The notes beneath the pieces are model-generated. The model ran no database searches and was not told the origin of the DNA. It saw nothing but the letters and a program-made list of their open reading frames with translations. Made by a program: the position numbers and the translations under genes. Below are positions 1-5,087 of a DNA stretch of 6,965 nucleotides, one piece after another. Each line of letters opens with the position of its first letter. Within the stretch, counting starts at the first letter, position 1. This stretch comes from Eubacteriales bacterium (GTDB taxonomy: Bacteria > Bacillota_A > Clostridia > Lachnospirales > Lachnospiraceae), in the NCBI GenBank assembly GCA_030527765.1, contig JAUNAE010000201.1, forward strand, positions 1 through 6,965. The letters run 5' to 3'.

Positions 1-104
1 GACAGAATAATCTGTTTGTAGGTTCTTGTATTCGGATTGTCATTGTAATTGACTTTTCCTTCTTCGGTTCGCTGCCGGACCTCTTCACTCGTAAGTCCCT
101 GCAT
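1..104 (-). CDS. P-type cation-translocating ATPase, N-terminus only (cut by window edge)
   Basis: The sequence shows an ATG at 104-102 followed by 34 open codons to the window edge, beginning MQGLTSEEVRQRTEEGKVN and continuing with a YNDNPNTRTYKQII stretch. A start of the form 'GLTxEEVxxRxxxGKVN' is typical of the N-terminal cation-ATPase segment of HAD-IC family P-type ATPases (MgtA/CtpE-like pumps of Firmicutes), just before the first membrane helices. The start is supported by an AAAGGGGG ribosome binding site at 111-118, 6 nt upstream. An ATG at 109-107 opens another frame, but its product does not resemble a known protein. The gene has its own promoter (140-145) beyond the iscU terminator, so it is probably not part of the Fe-S operon. 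The ion cannot be predicted because the membrane and catalytic domains (DKTGT) lie outside the window. Confidence 0.72.
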   Translation of the reverse strand, partial: MQGLTSEEVRQRTEEGKVNYNDNPNTRTYKQIIL

Positions 105-139
105 CCCATTCCCCCTTTATATTTTTTATAACAACTGGC

Positions 140-150
140 ATTATACCACA
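140..150 (-). promoter_or_regulatory. Promoter of the P-type ATPase gene (extended -10)
   Basis: On the minus strand, a perfect TATAAT (revcomp of 140-145) is preceded directly by TGG, forming a TGn extended -10 element. Transcription would start near 133, giving a leader of about 28 nt. No good -35 is visible: the right distance falls in the loop of the iscU terminator hairpin (152-183) and reads ACATTT. Extended -10 promoters often work without a -35, which fits. Confidence 0.62.
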
Positions 151-183
151 AAAAAGGATGGAAAATGTAATCTCCATCCTTTT
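150..183 (-). terminator. Rho-independent terminator of the iscRSU operon
   Basis: Minus-strand transcripts from iscU meet a perfect 11-bp stem (arms 173-183 and 152-162, core GGATGGA/TCCATCC, 10-nt loop). Its 3' arm runs into six T residues (complement of 150-155). It lies 33 nt beyond the iscU stop and before the ATPase promoter, so it separates the two transcription units. Confidence 0.85.
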
Positions 184-215
184 CTTTCGTGTAATTTTAT
201 ATTCTTTCGAAGCAA

Positions 216-656
216 TTAATACTCTTCTTCCTCTTCCCCCTCAGAAATGTCACTCTTCGGTTTGCTGAGTCCTTCGATTTTGATGCCGTGTTTCTCTGCA
301 TAATCCCAAAGAGCTGCATGAATTGCTTCCTCAGCAAGAAGAGAACAGTGAATCTTTACCGGCGGAAGTCCATCCAGCGCCTCCATAACAGCTTTGTTCG
401 TTACCTGAAGTGCTTCTTCAATGGTCTTTCCCATTACAAGTTCTGTTGCCATGCTGCTTGTTGCAACAGCTGCGCCACATCCGAATGTTTTGAATTTGCA
501 GTCCTTGATAATATGTGTCTCATCATCAATGTCCAGGAACATTCTCATAATATCCCCACACTTTGCATTACCAACGGTGCCGACTCCACTGGCATTCTCG
601 ATTTCACCGACATTACGTGGATTCTGAAAATGGTCCATAACTTTTTCGCTGTACAT
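216..656 (-). CDS. iscU: Iron-sulfur cluster assembly scaffold protein IscU/NifU
   Basis: This 146-residue cytoplasmic protein is the scaffold on which Fe-S clusters are built from sulfur delivered by the cysteine desulfurase and then handed to client proteins. It opens with the family signature MYSEKVMDHFQNPRNVGEI. It carries all expected cluster-binding residues: Cys33 and Asp35 (AKCGD), Cys60 (TFGCGAA), and His103-Cys104 (KIHCSLLAEEA). The motif PPVKIHC corresponds to the region of E. coli IscU recognised by HscA, although no hscA is present here. The start has AGGAGG 9 nt upstream. The gene follows iscS after a 48-nt gap with no convincing promoter, so it is the last gene of the iscR-iscS-iscU operon. 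The only oddity is a C-terminal tail of about 15 residues, ending in five glutamates and a tyrosine, beyond the conserved fold. Naming as iscU or nifU is a matter of convention. Confidence 0.95.
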   Translation of the reverse strand: MYSEKVMDHFQNPRNVGEIENASGVGTVGNAKCGDIMRMFLDIDDETHIIKDCKFKTFGCGAAVATSSMATELVMGKTIEEALQVTNKAVMEALDGLPPVKIHCSLLAEEAIHAALWDYAEKHGIKIEGLSKPKSDISEGEEEEEY

Positions 657-704
657 GTTTGATATCCTCCTGATATTATATCTTACTCTCTATCTATAAT
701 TCGA

Positions 705-1889
705 TTATTTCTGCTTTTTGATGAAATCCTCGTACAGAGGAGACATTGCTCGCAGATTTGCAACGATCTCAGTCAGATGATCTACCACAAAGTCTGCATC
801 TTCTTTTGTAATATCTTCGTTCAGGGTCATACGAAGAGAACCATGGGCTTTCTCATGAGGCAGGCCGATAGCCAGAAGAACATGAGACGGATCCAGCGAT
901 CCGGAAGTACATGCAGAACCGCTGGATGCACAGACGCCAAGATTGTCCAGCATAAGAAGCATAGACTCTCCCTCGATGAACTCGAAGCTGATGTTAATGT
1001 TGTTTGGCAGTCTCTTCACCGGATCACCATTCAGACGAGCATGCGGAATTTCTTTCAGAATTCTCTGAATCATATAGTCACGAACTTCGATTTCTTTTGC
1101 TGTACGATCTTTCATTGTCTCCGCAGCTCTCTTTGCCGCAAGTCCGTATCCCACAATGCCCGGAACGTTCTCTGTACCGGCACGACGTTTTCTCTCCTGT
1201 GCGCCGCCATGTACAAAGGAGCGAATCTTCACACCTTTACGAATATATAAGAATCCGATTCCTTTCGGACCACAGATCTTATGTCCGCTGGAGCTGAGCA
1301 TATCAATGTTCATTTCATCCACATTGATCGGCACCTGACCAAATGCCTGTACTGCATCTGTGTGGAAAAGAATTCCATGCTCTTTGGCAATTGCACCGAT
1401 TTCTTTAATCGGCTCAATGGTTCCGATCTCATTGTTTGCAAACATTACGGAAATCAGAATGGTCTCCGGTGTGATTGCATTCTTCAGTTCCTCAAGGTCA
1501 ATCAGACCATTTTCATCAACGTTCAAATATGTAATTTTTGCACCGCGCTGTTTCTCCAGATATTCACATGTGTGGAGAATTGCATGATGCTCAATCTTGG
1601 TGGTGATGATGTGATTTCCTTTGTCTTTATATTGTTCGAAGGTTGCTTTCAGTGCCCAGTTGTCTGCTTCTGTACCACCGGCAGTAAAGTAAATATCTTC
1701 TTTGCGAGCTCCAAGAACATCTGCAATCTGCTGTCTTCCTGTTGCAATGGCATCTTTGCTCTTTGATGCAAAATCGTAAATGCTGGATGCATTTCCATAG
1801 TACTCTGTGAAATACGGAAGCATCGCCTCTACAACTTCCGGTGCTGTTCTTGTTGTTGCAGCATTGTCCAAATAAATTAACTTACTCAT
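705..1889 (-). CDS. iscS: Cysteine desulfurase IscS/NifS
   Basis: This is a PLP-dependent class V aminotransferase-fold enzyme that converts L-cysteine to alanine and passes the sulfur, as a persulfide, to IscU and other acceptors. With the start chosen here it has 394 residues, normal for the family. Visible features are the N-terminal YLDNAATT, His101-His102 (IEHHAIL; one stacks on the PLP ring), Asp178 and Gln181 (HTDAVQAFG), the PLP lysine Lys204 (SSSGHKICGPKG), and the catalytic Cys327 in SSGSACTSGSLDPSHVL. That long loop form is the group I (IscS/NifS) type rather than SufS. I start it at 1889, not at the in-frame ATG at 1922, because AGGAGG (1897-1902) sits 7 nt upstream and the family begins at this point. 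The gene overlaps the end of iscR by 8 nt, which suggests translational coupling; iscU follows 48 nt downstream. Confidence 0.96.
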   Translation of the reverse strand: MSKLIYLDNAATTRTAPEVVEAMLPYFTEYYGNASSIYDFASKSKDAIATGRQQIADVLGARKEDIYFTAGGTEADNWALKATFEQYKDKGNHIITTKIEHHAILHTCEYLEKQRGAKITYLNVDENGLIDLEELKNAITPETILISVMFANNEIGTIEPIKEIGAIAKEHGILFHTDAVQAFGQVPINVDEMNIDMLSSSGHKICGPKGIGFLYIRKGVKIRSFVHGGAQERKRRAGTENVPGIVGYGLAAKRAAETMKDRTAKEIEVRDYMIQRILKEIPHARLNGDPVKRLPNNINISFEFIEGESMLLMLDNLGVCASSGSACTSGSLDPSHVLLAIGLPHEKAHGSLRMTLNEDITKEDADFVVDHLTEIVANLRAMSPLYEDFIKKQK

Positions 1890-2376
1890 GATTAACCTCC
1901 TGATTGTTGGATTCTTTCCCACATCTGCTGTGTGCTTCTCTGCTCTCTTCGATCAGATCACTCAGCATCATTGTATCTACTGCATCTGTAATGCTGTCAT
2001 TGATTCGTTTCCACACAAATCTTGCCACACATACATCTGCTCCCTGACATCCATTTTTTTCCTGAGGATTCTGGCATGCATTGTCCCGGGTCTCACCGCC
2101 GCACTTAACGGCCTCCAGTCCGCCTTCCAGTACTCTCAAAATATCTCCGACAGAAATTTCTGTTGCCGGACGTCCGAGTCGATAACCTCCACTGGCTCCT
2201 CTGCTGCTGACTACAATACCCGCTTTCTTCAAAAGAGCCATCAGCTGTTCCAGATAGCTGACAGAGATGCTCTGTCTCGTTGCAATGCTCTGTATTGAGA
2301 CTGCCTCAGTTTCACTGTGTAATCCCAAGTCGATCAAGGCGCGTAACCCATAAATCGCTCTTGTTGACAACTTCAT
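1882..2376 (-). CDS. iscR: Rrf2-family transcriptional regulator, IscR-type Fe-S sensor
   Basis: This 164-residue DNA-binding regulator heads the Fe-S operon. Residues 1-70 form the winged helix-turn-helix typical of Rrf2 proteins: MKLSTRAIYGLRALIDL, then the recognition segment SVSYLEQLMALLKKAG (39-53) and the wing SSRGASGGYRLGRP (57-70). Glu43 matches the E. coli IscR residue known to keep the apo-protein off type 1 operators. The cluster-binding region has Cys92, Cys101, Cys110 and Cys116. The part CQGADVCVARFVW aligns well with E. coli IscR CQGGDKCLTHALW, so Cys92/Cys110/Cys116 are the likely ligands. Compared with E. coli, the loop after Cys92 is about 12 residues longer and holds the extra Cys101. 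Cys152 lies near the C-terminus. The gene is preceded by a good promoter and two operator-like palindromes, which points to autorepression. The cysteines argue against a CymR-type (cluster-free) Rrf2 regulator. Confidence 0.92.
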   Translation of the reverse strand: MKLSTRAIYGLRALIDLGLHSETEAVSIQSIATRQSISVSYLEQLMALLKKAGIVVSSRGASGGYRLGRPATEISVGDILRVLEGGLEAVKCGGETRDNACQNPQEKNGCQGADVCVARFVWKRINDSITDAVDTMMLSDLIEESREAHSRCGKESNNQEVNHE

Positions 2377-2393
2377 GATCTCACCTCTTTTTT

Positions 2394-2418
2394 AATTCCC
2401 AGTGTTTTCCTCGGATTT
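2394..2418. promoter_or_regulatory. Probable IscR operator, promoter-proximal (degenerate copy)
   Basis: This is a second, weaker copy of the palindrome at 2470-2494, with the identical central GTTTT and the same 25-bp length. The plus-strand arms are AATTCCCAGT and CCTCGGATTT; 7 of 10 positions are self-complementary, and 8 of 10 and 9 of 10 match the corresponding arms of the other copy. It lies just downstream of the predicted iscR transcription start (near 2420), where a bound repressor would block initiation or clearance. Binding by IscR is inferred. Confidence 0.6.
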
Positions 2419-2426
2419 CGATACCT

Positions 2427-2455
2427 AATGTATCAAATATATTTCTCTTTGTCAA
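2427..2455 (-). promoter_or_regulatory. Promoter of the iscR-iscS-iscU operon
   Basis: Minus strand: a perfect -35 TTGACA (revcomp of 2450-2455), a 17-bp spacer and a -10 TACATT (revcomp of 2427-2432). Transcription should start near 2420, about 44 nt before the iscR ATG. The -10 lies inside a small inverted repeat, GATAC-N5-GTATC (2420-2434). The promoter sits between the two operator-like palindromes. Confidence 0.82.
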
Positions 2456-2469
2456 TAGTGTCCTGCAAA

Positions 2470-2494
2470 AAATCCGAGTGTTTTACTCGGATTT
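2470..2494. promoter_or_regulatory. Probable IscR operator, upstream copy (perfect 25-bp palindrome)
   Basis: Arms AAATCCGAGT (2470-2479) and ACTCGGATTT (2485-2494) are perfectly complementary around a 5-nt spacer. Spacing and sequence closely resemble the E. coli IscR type 1 site (YYGACT-N5-AGTCRR core), except that GAC/GTC is replaced by GAG/CTC on both sides. It lies 15 bp upstream of the iscR -35. On the minus strand the 3' arm continues as six T residues, so it also looks like an intrinsic terminator. However, no minus-strand gene lies upstream to be terminated, and a related copy exists at 2394-2418, so an operator is the better reading. Confidence 0.7.
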
Positions 2495-2595
2495 ATCGAG
2501 AGACTTCTATTTTGTATTCAATTCAAGAAACTATACTCATTTGAAACAATAGCTTACTTGATTCGGTTAATTTTATACAGTGTTAAAATTTCAGG

Positions 2596-2624
2596 TCGAC
2601 AATTCCGATAATTTCTTATATAAT
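2596..2624 (+). promoter_or_regulatory. Promoter of the DAHP synthase gene
   Basis: -35 TCGACA (2596-2601, one mismatch to TTGACA), 17-bp spacer, and a perfect -10 TATAAT (2619-2624). Transcription would start near 2631, giving a leader of about 98 nt. The stretch from 2500 to 2595 between this promoter and the IscR operator is AT-rich, with no further element that I can support. Confidence 0.75.
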
Positions 2625-2640
2625 GAATCACAATTGGGTT

Positions 2641-2693
2641 ATCGCACATTCTCTTTGCGATTCTTAAACCATAAGAAGTCGATCCCCATCGAC
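2641..2693 (+). other. Two hairpins in the DAHP synthase 5' leader
   Basis: The predicted leader contains two small perfect stems: ATCGCA/TGCGAT (2641-2646 with 2656-2661, 9-nt loop) and GTCGAT/ATCGAC (2678-2683 with 2688-2693, CCCC loop). Neither is followed by a long T-run, so a classic attenuator is not evident, and no T-box consensus (TGGNACC) is seen. They end about 20 nt before the AGGAGG at 2714-2719. A regulatory role is possible but unproven. Confidence 0.4.
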
Positions 2694-2728
2694 ATTTTCA
2701 CATACTGTTTCTAAGGAGGAATCATACT

Positions 2729-3760
2729 ATGGGATTTGAATATCTTAAATTACTGCCAACACCGGAAGAAATCCGAAGTGAGTTTCCGATCGATGATAAA
2801 ATTCGTTCTTTAAAGGCCGAAAGAGACGAAGAAATCCGCAAGGTTTTCACCGGTGAAAGCGATAAATTTCTTGCCATCATCGGCCCCTGCTCTGCAGATA
2901 ACGAAGACGCAGTATGCGACTATCTTCTTCGTTTAAGAGAAGTCCAGGAAAAAATCGCCGATAAGGTTCTGATTATTCCCCGTGTATATACAAACAAGCC
3001 TCGCACTACCGGAGAAGGCTACAAAGGAATGGTTCATCAGCCGGATCCTGAAAAAGCTCCGAATCTGCTTGCCGGACTGATTGCAATCCGTGAAATGCAC
3101 ATTCGTGCCATCCGCGAGAGTGGTTTTACCTGTGCAGACGAAATGCTCTACCCGGAGAATTATCCATATTTGTCAGATCTTCTCTCTTATGTTGCCGTAG
3201 GAGCCCGTTCCGTTGAAGATCAGCAGCACCGTCTTACCATCAGTGGAATGGATATCCCTGCCGGTATGAAAAACCCGACCAGCGGCGATCTTTCCGTCAT
3301 GCTGAATTCCGTCACTGCTGCTCAGGGCGGCCATCGCTTCCTCTACAGAGGATGGGATGTCAAAACATCCGGCAATCCTCTGACTCATACCATTCTGAGA
3401 GGTGCGGTTAACAAACACGGCAATTGTGTGCCAAACTACCACTACGAAGATCTCCAGCTTCTTTCTGATATGTATGCAGAAAAGGAACTCGTAAATCCTG
3501 CAGTTATCATTGATACCAATCATTCCAATTCCAACAAGCAGTATTTACAGCAGATCCGAATTGCCAAAGAAGTGCTTCACAGCCGTTCTCTTGATTCCGG
3601 GCTTCACACCCTCGTAAAGGGTCTCATGATCGAAAGCTATATTGAGCCAGGCAACCAGAAAATCGGATGTGACCATATTTACGGCAAATCCATCACGGAC
3701 CCTTGCCTCGGATGGAAAGAATCTGAGGAACTCCTGTATACCATCGCAGAAAAGTGCTGA
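2729..3760 (+). CDS. aroF: 3-deoxy-7-phosphoheptulonate (DAHP) synthase, class I AroF/G/H type
   Basis: This cytoplasmic metalloenzyme condenses phosphoenolpyruvate with erythrose 4-phosphate, the first step of the shikimate pathway. Its 343 residues match the class I-alpha (AroF/AroG/AroH) family. Visible motifs in order: IIGPCSADN with metal ligand Cys54; VYTNKPRTT (86-94, PEP/E4P contacts); GARSVEDQQHR (158-168); GMKNPTSGD with Lys181; IDTNHSNSNKQ with metal ligand His265; MIESYIEPGNQ with Glu302; and YGKSITDPCLGW with Asp324. The four metal ligands correspond to Cys61, His268, Glu302 and Asp326 of E. coli AroG. The N-terminal extension of about 45 residues is where class I-alpha enzymes bind inhibitory aromatic amino acids, so feedback control is likely, but the effector cannot be read from sequence. 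The start has AGGAGG 9 nt upstream. It stands alone, divergent from the isc operon. The symbol is tentative among aroF, aroG and aroH. Confidence 0.94.
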   Translation: MGFEYLKLLPTPEEIRSEFPIDDKIRSLKAERDEEIRKVFTGESDKFLAIIGPCSADNEDAVCDYLLRLREVQEKIADKVLIIPRVYTNKPRTTGEGYKGMVHQPDPEKAPNLLAGLIAIREMHIRAIRESGFTCADEMLYPENYPYLSDLLSYVAVGARSVEDQQHRLTISGMDIPAGMKNPTSGDLSVMLNSVTAAQGGHRFLYRGWDVKTSGNPLTHTILRGAVNKHGNCVPNYHYEDLQLLSDMYAEKELVNPAVIIDTNHSNSNKQYLQQIRIAKEVLHSRSLDSGLHTLVKGLMIESYIEPGNQKIGCDHIYGKSITDPCLGWKESEELLYTIAEKC

Positions 3761-3828
3761 TATTTCCTACAGACAAACGAACATTTGCCCTCCTCTTTGA
3801 TTTTTGTCAAAGTCGATAACGTAAAGAA

Positions 3829-3869
3829 CCCTTCGAATCGATTGTAATCAATCAACCCGAAGGGCTTTT
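3829..3869. terminator. Terminator shared by the convergent DAHP synthase and recombinase genes
   Basis: Outer stem CCCTTCG/CGAAGGG (3829-3835 with 3858-3864), then a 4x4 internal loop and an inner stem GATTG/CAATC closed by TAAT. On the plus strand it is followed by CTTTTAT, on the minus strand by TTCTTT, so the T-runs are modest in both directions. It lies 68 nt after the DAHP synthase stop and 16 nt after the recombinase stop, which fits a bidirectional terminator. A weaker AT-rich hairpin (CTTTGA/TCAAAG, 3795-3812) lies just before it. Confidence 0.75.
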
Positions 3870-3880
3870 ATATTCATCTC

Positions 3881-4768
3881 TTATATTACGTATCTGGTGC
3901 GTGATTCTACGCCGGAATCTTTTTCTGCTTCTTCCAGATTCAGATACCACTGGGTGGTAGATATATCGGAATGCCCAAGAAGTTCCTGTACTTCTTTCAG
4001 ATTCATTCCCTGCTTCAATTTCAAAACAGCAAAAGAATGCCGCAGCGTATGGGGAGTGATATCTTTCTGAATTCCCGCATTGTCCGCATATCCCTTTAGC
4101 ACCTTCCAGAATCCCTGCCGACTCATAGGTTTTCCGGAACAATTCACAAACAGCATCTCCTGCTCATGCTCTTTCACAAAACAGGGTCTTGCAAATTCCA
4201 GATATTCGTCAAGACTTCTCCTGCAGTGCCCGGTAATCGGGATGCAGCGTTCTTTTTCCCCTTCTCTGCAGTATACCAGAGAACCGGCAATCGAGACATC
4301 TTCCATGCGCAGATGGATCAATTCGCTGACTCTGAGTCCCGTCTCACACAAAATCTCAAGCATTGCCTGATCCCGAACTCCCTTTGGTGTATCGTGCATC
4401 GGCTGAGCAAGGAGACTCCGAATCTCATATTCTGTTAATATCTCCGGGCGTTTCTTAGACACTTTCGGCGGCTTCAGATTAAGAGAAGGATCCTCAAATA
4501 TCCGCCCCTGCTGAAGAAGGAAGCCAAAAAGTGCACGAATCGCCGCAATACTTCTGGAAATGGACGAACTGGCAAACTGCTCTCTCTGCATATATGCTGC
4601 GTATGCCGACAGATCCGGTTCTGTCACATGTTCCACATGAAGGACCCCTCGATCCTGCAAAAACAAAGCCATTTTCTTCAAATCTCTCTGATAAGATACC
4701 TCGGTATTGTAGGAGGTATGTTTTGTGTTATGTAAATATGAAATAAACTCTCTGATTTCTCTTTCCAT
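3881..4768 (-). CDS. xerD: Tyrosine recombinase, XerC/XerD family
   Basis: This is a 295-residue site-specific recombinase with the length and two-domain layout of XerC/XerD. Residues 1-90 form the SAM-like core-binding domain (SYQRDLKKMALFL, SSSISRSIAAIRALFGFLLQQG), and residues 105-290 form the catalytic domain. All six active-site residues are visible: Arg146 (ETGLRVSELI), Lys172 (EGEKERCIPI), His240 and Arg243 (TPHTLRHSFA), His266 (LGHSDISTTQ) and the nucleophile Tyr275. They align with Arg148, Lys172, His244, Arg247, His270 and Tyr279 of E. coli XerD. The usual IYTH around the tyrosine is WYLN here, and the C-terminal HPRA-type tail is absent. The gene has its own promoter and no phage genes nearby, so a housekeeping role in chromosome dimer resolution is plausible. 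A lineage-specific paralogue is the alternative. The ribosome binding site is weak (GCGGGA, about 8 nt upstream). Confidence 0.85.
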   Translation of the reverse strand: MEREIREFISYLHNTKHTSYNTEVSYQRDLKKMALFLQDRGVLHVEHVTEPDLSAYAAYMQREQFASSSISRSIAAIRALFGFLLQQGRIFEDPSLNLKPPKVSKKRPEILTEYEIRSLLAQPMHDTPKGVRDQAMLEILCETGLRVSELIHLRMEDVSIAGSLVYCREGEKERCIPITGHCRRSLDEYLEFARPCFVKEHEQEMLFVNCSGKPMSRQGFWKVLKGYADNAGIQKDITPHTLRHSFAVLKLKQGMNLKEVQELLGHSDISTTQWYLNLEEAEKDSGVESRTRYVI

Positions 4769-4831
4769 TGTTTTGTCCCGCTTCCGCTTTCAGATTCCAT
4801 TTCTATTTTCACGAACCTGAAATGTATATGT

Positions 4832-4860
4832 ATTATAATGGTTCTTTTTTACAAAATCAA
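4832..4860 (-). promoter_or_regulatory. Promoter of the tyrosine recombinase gene
   Basis: Minus strand: -35 TTGATT (revcomp of 4855-4860), 17-bp spacer, perfect -10 TATAAT (revcomp of 4832-4837). Transcription would start near 4825, leaving a leader of about 57 nt. The -10 is palindromic (ATTATAAT), but no acceptable -35 exists for the plus strand. Confidence 0.72.
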
Positions 4861-4880
4861 TCGGGTTTTTTCCTTCAAAT

Positions 4881-4960
4881 CCGTTAAAAAACGGCACATT
4901 TTTCTTCTTTTACAAGATATGGAAATACTGTTTTTGTTCCTTCCCAGATCTTGTATTTTT
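4881..4960. other. Structured spacer between the recombinase promoter and the rny terminator
   Basis: The 319-nt gap 4769-5087 has no gene that I can support. Apart from the recombinase promoter and the rny terminator it holds two inverted repeats: CCGTT/AACGG (4881-4885 with 4890-4894) and an 8-bp perfect pair TACAAGAT/ATCTTGTA (4911-4918 with 4948-4955). A further GGAA/TTCC pairing lies inside the latter, and TTTTT follows on the plus strand. No plus-strand gene precedes it, so its function is unknown. Confidence 0.3.
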
Positions 4961-5012
4961 GCCAAAAGAAAAAAGTCGAACAAAATTTTTTCGAAAATTT
5001 TGTTCGACTTTT
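4961..5012 (-). terminator. Strong rho-independent terminator of rny
   Basis: A perfect 19-bp inverted repeat (4971-4989 with 4994-5012, core GTCGAAC/GTTCGAC) closes a 4-nt loop (TTCG on plus, CGAA on minus). On the minus strand the 3' arm runs into T6-C-T4 (complement of 4964-4974). It lies about 75 nt past the rny stop. The plus-strand T-run is shorter, so the minus-strand direction is favoured. Confidence 0.88.
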
Positions 5013-5087
5013 CGATTGACTAAGCATTCAATACGATATTCTCAAATATCCATCTCTGCTGTATTTCAGTTAAAACAATCATCGCCA

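Noticed and set aside
675..680. TATAAT on the minus strand between iscS and iscU as an internal promoter
   Set aside because: No usable -35 at 16-18 bp, and transcription would begin within or next to the iscU ribosome binding site.
288..1766. Long plus-strand open frames opposite iscU and iscS
   Set aside because: They are antisense shadows of well-identified genes, without ribosome binding sites or recognisable motifs.
1890..1922. Upstream in-frame ATG at 1922 as the start of iscS
   Set aside because: The extra 11 residues do not match the family, whereas the ATG at 1889 has a correctly spaced AGGAGG.
2470..2500. Palindrome upstream of iscR as an intrinsic terminator
   Set aside because: No minus-strand gene lies upstream to be terminated, and a second related copy sits at the promoter; an operator explains both.
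2623..2667. Small reading frame (14 codons, one Trp) before the DAHP synthase, as a possible leader peptide
   Set aside because: Its ATG overlaps the -10 TATAAT, so it would not be transcribed from that promoter; it has no ribosome binding site and no run of aromatic codons.
4728..4736. TTATGTAAA, resembling the XerD half of a dif site, inside the recombinase gene
   Set aside because: The matching left half and 6-bp centre are missing, and it lies in coding sequence.
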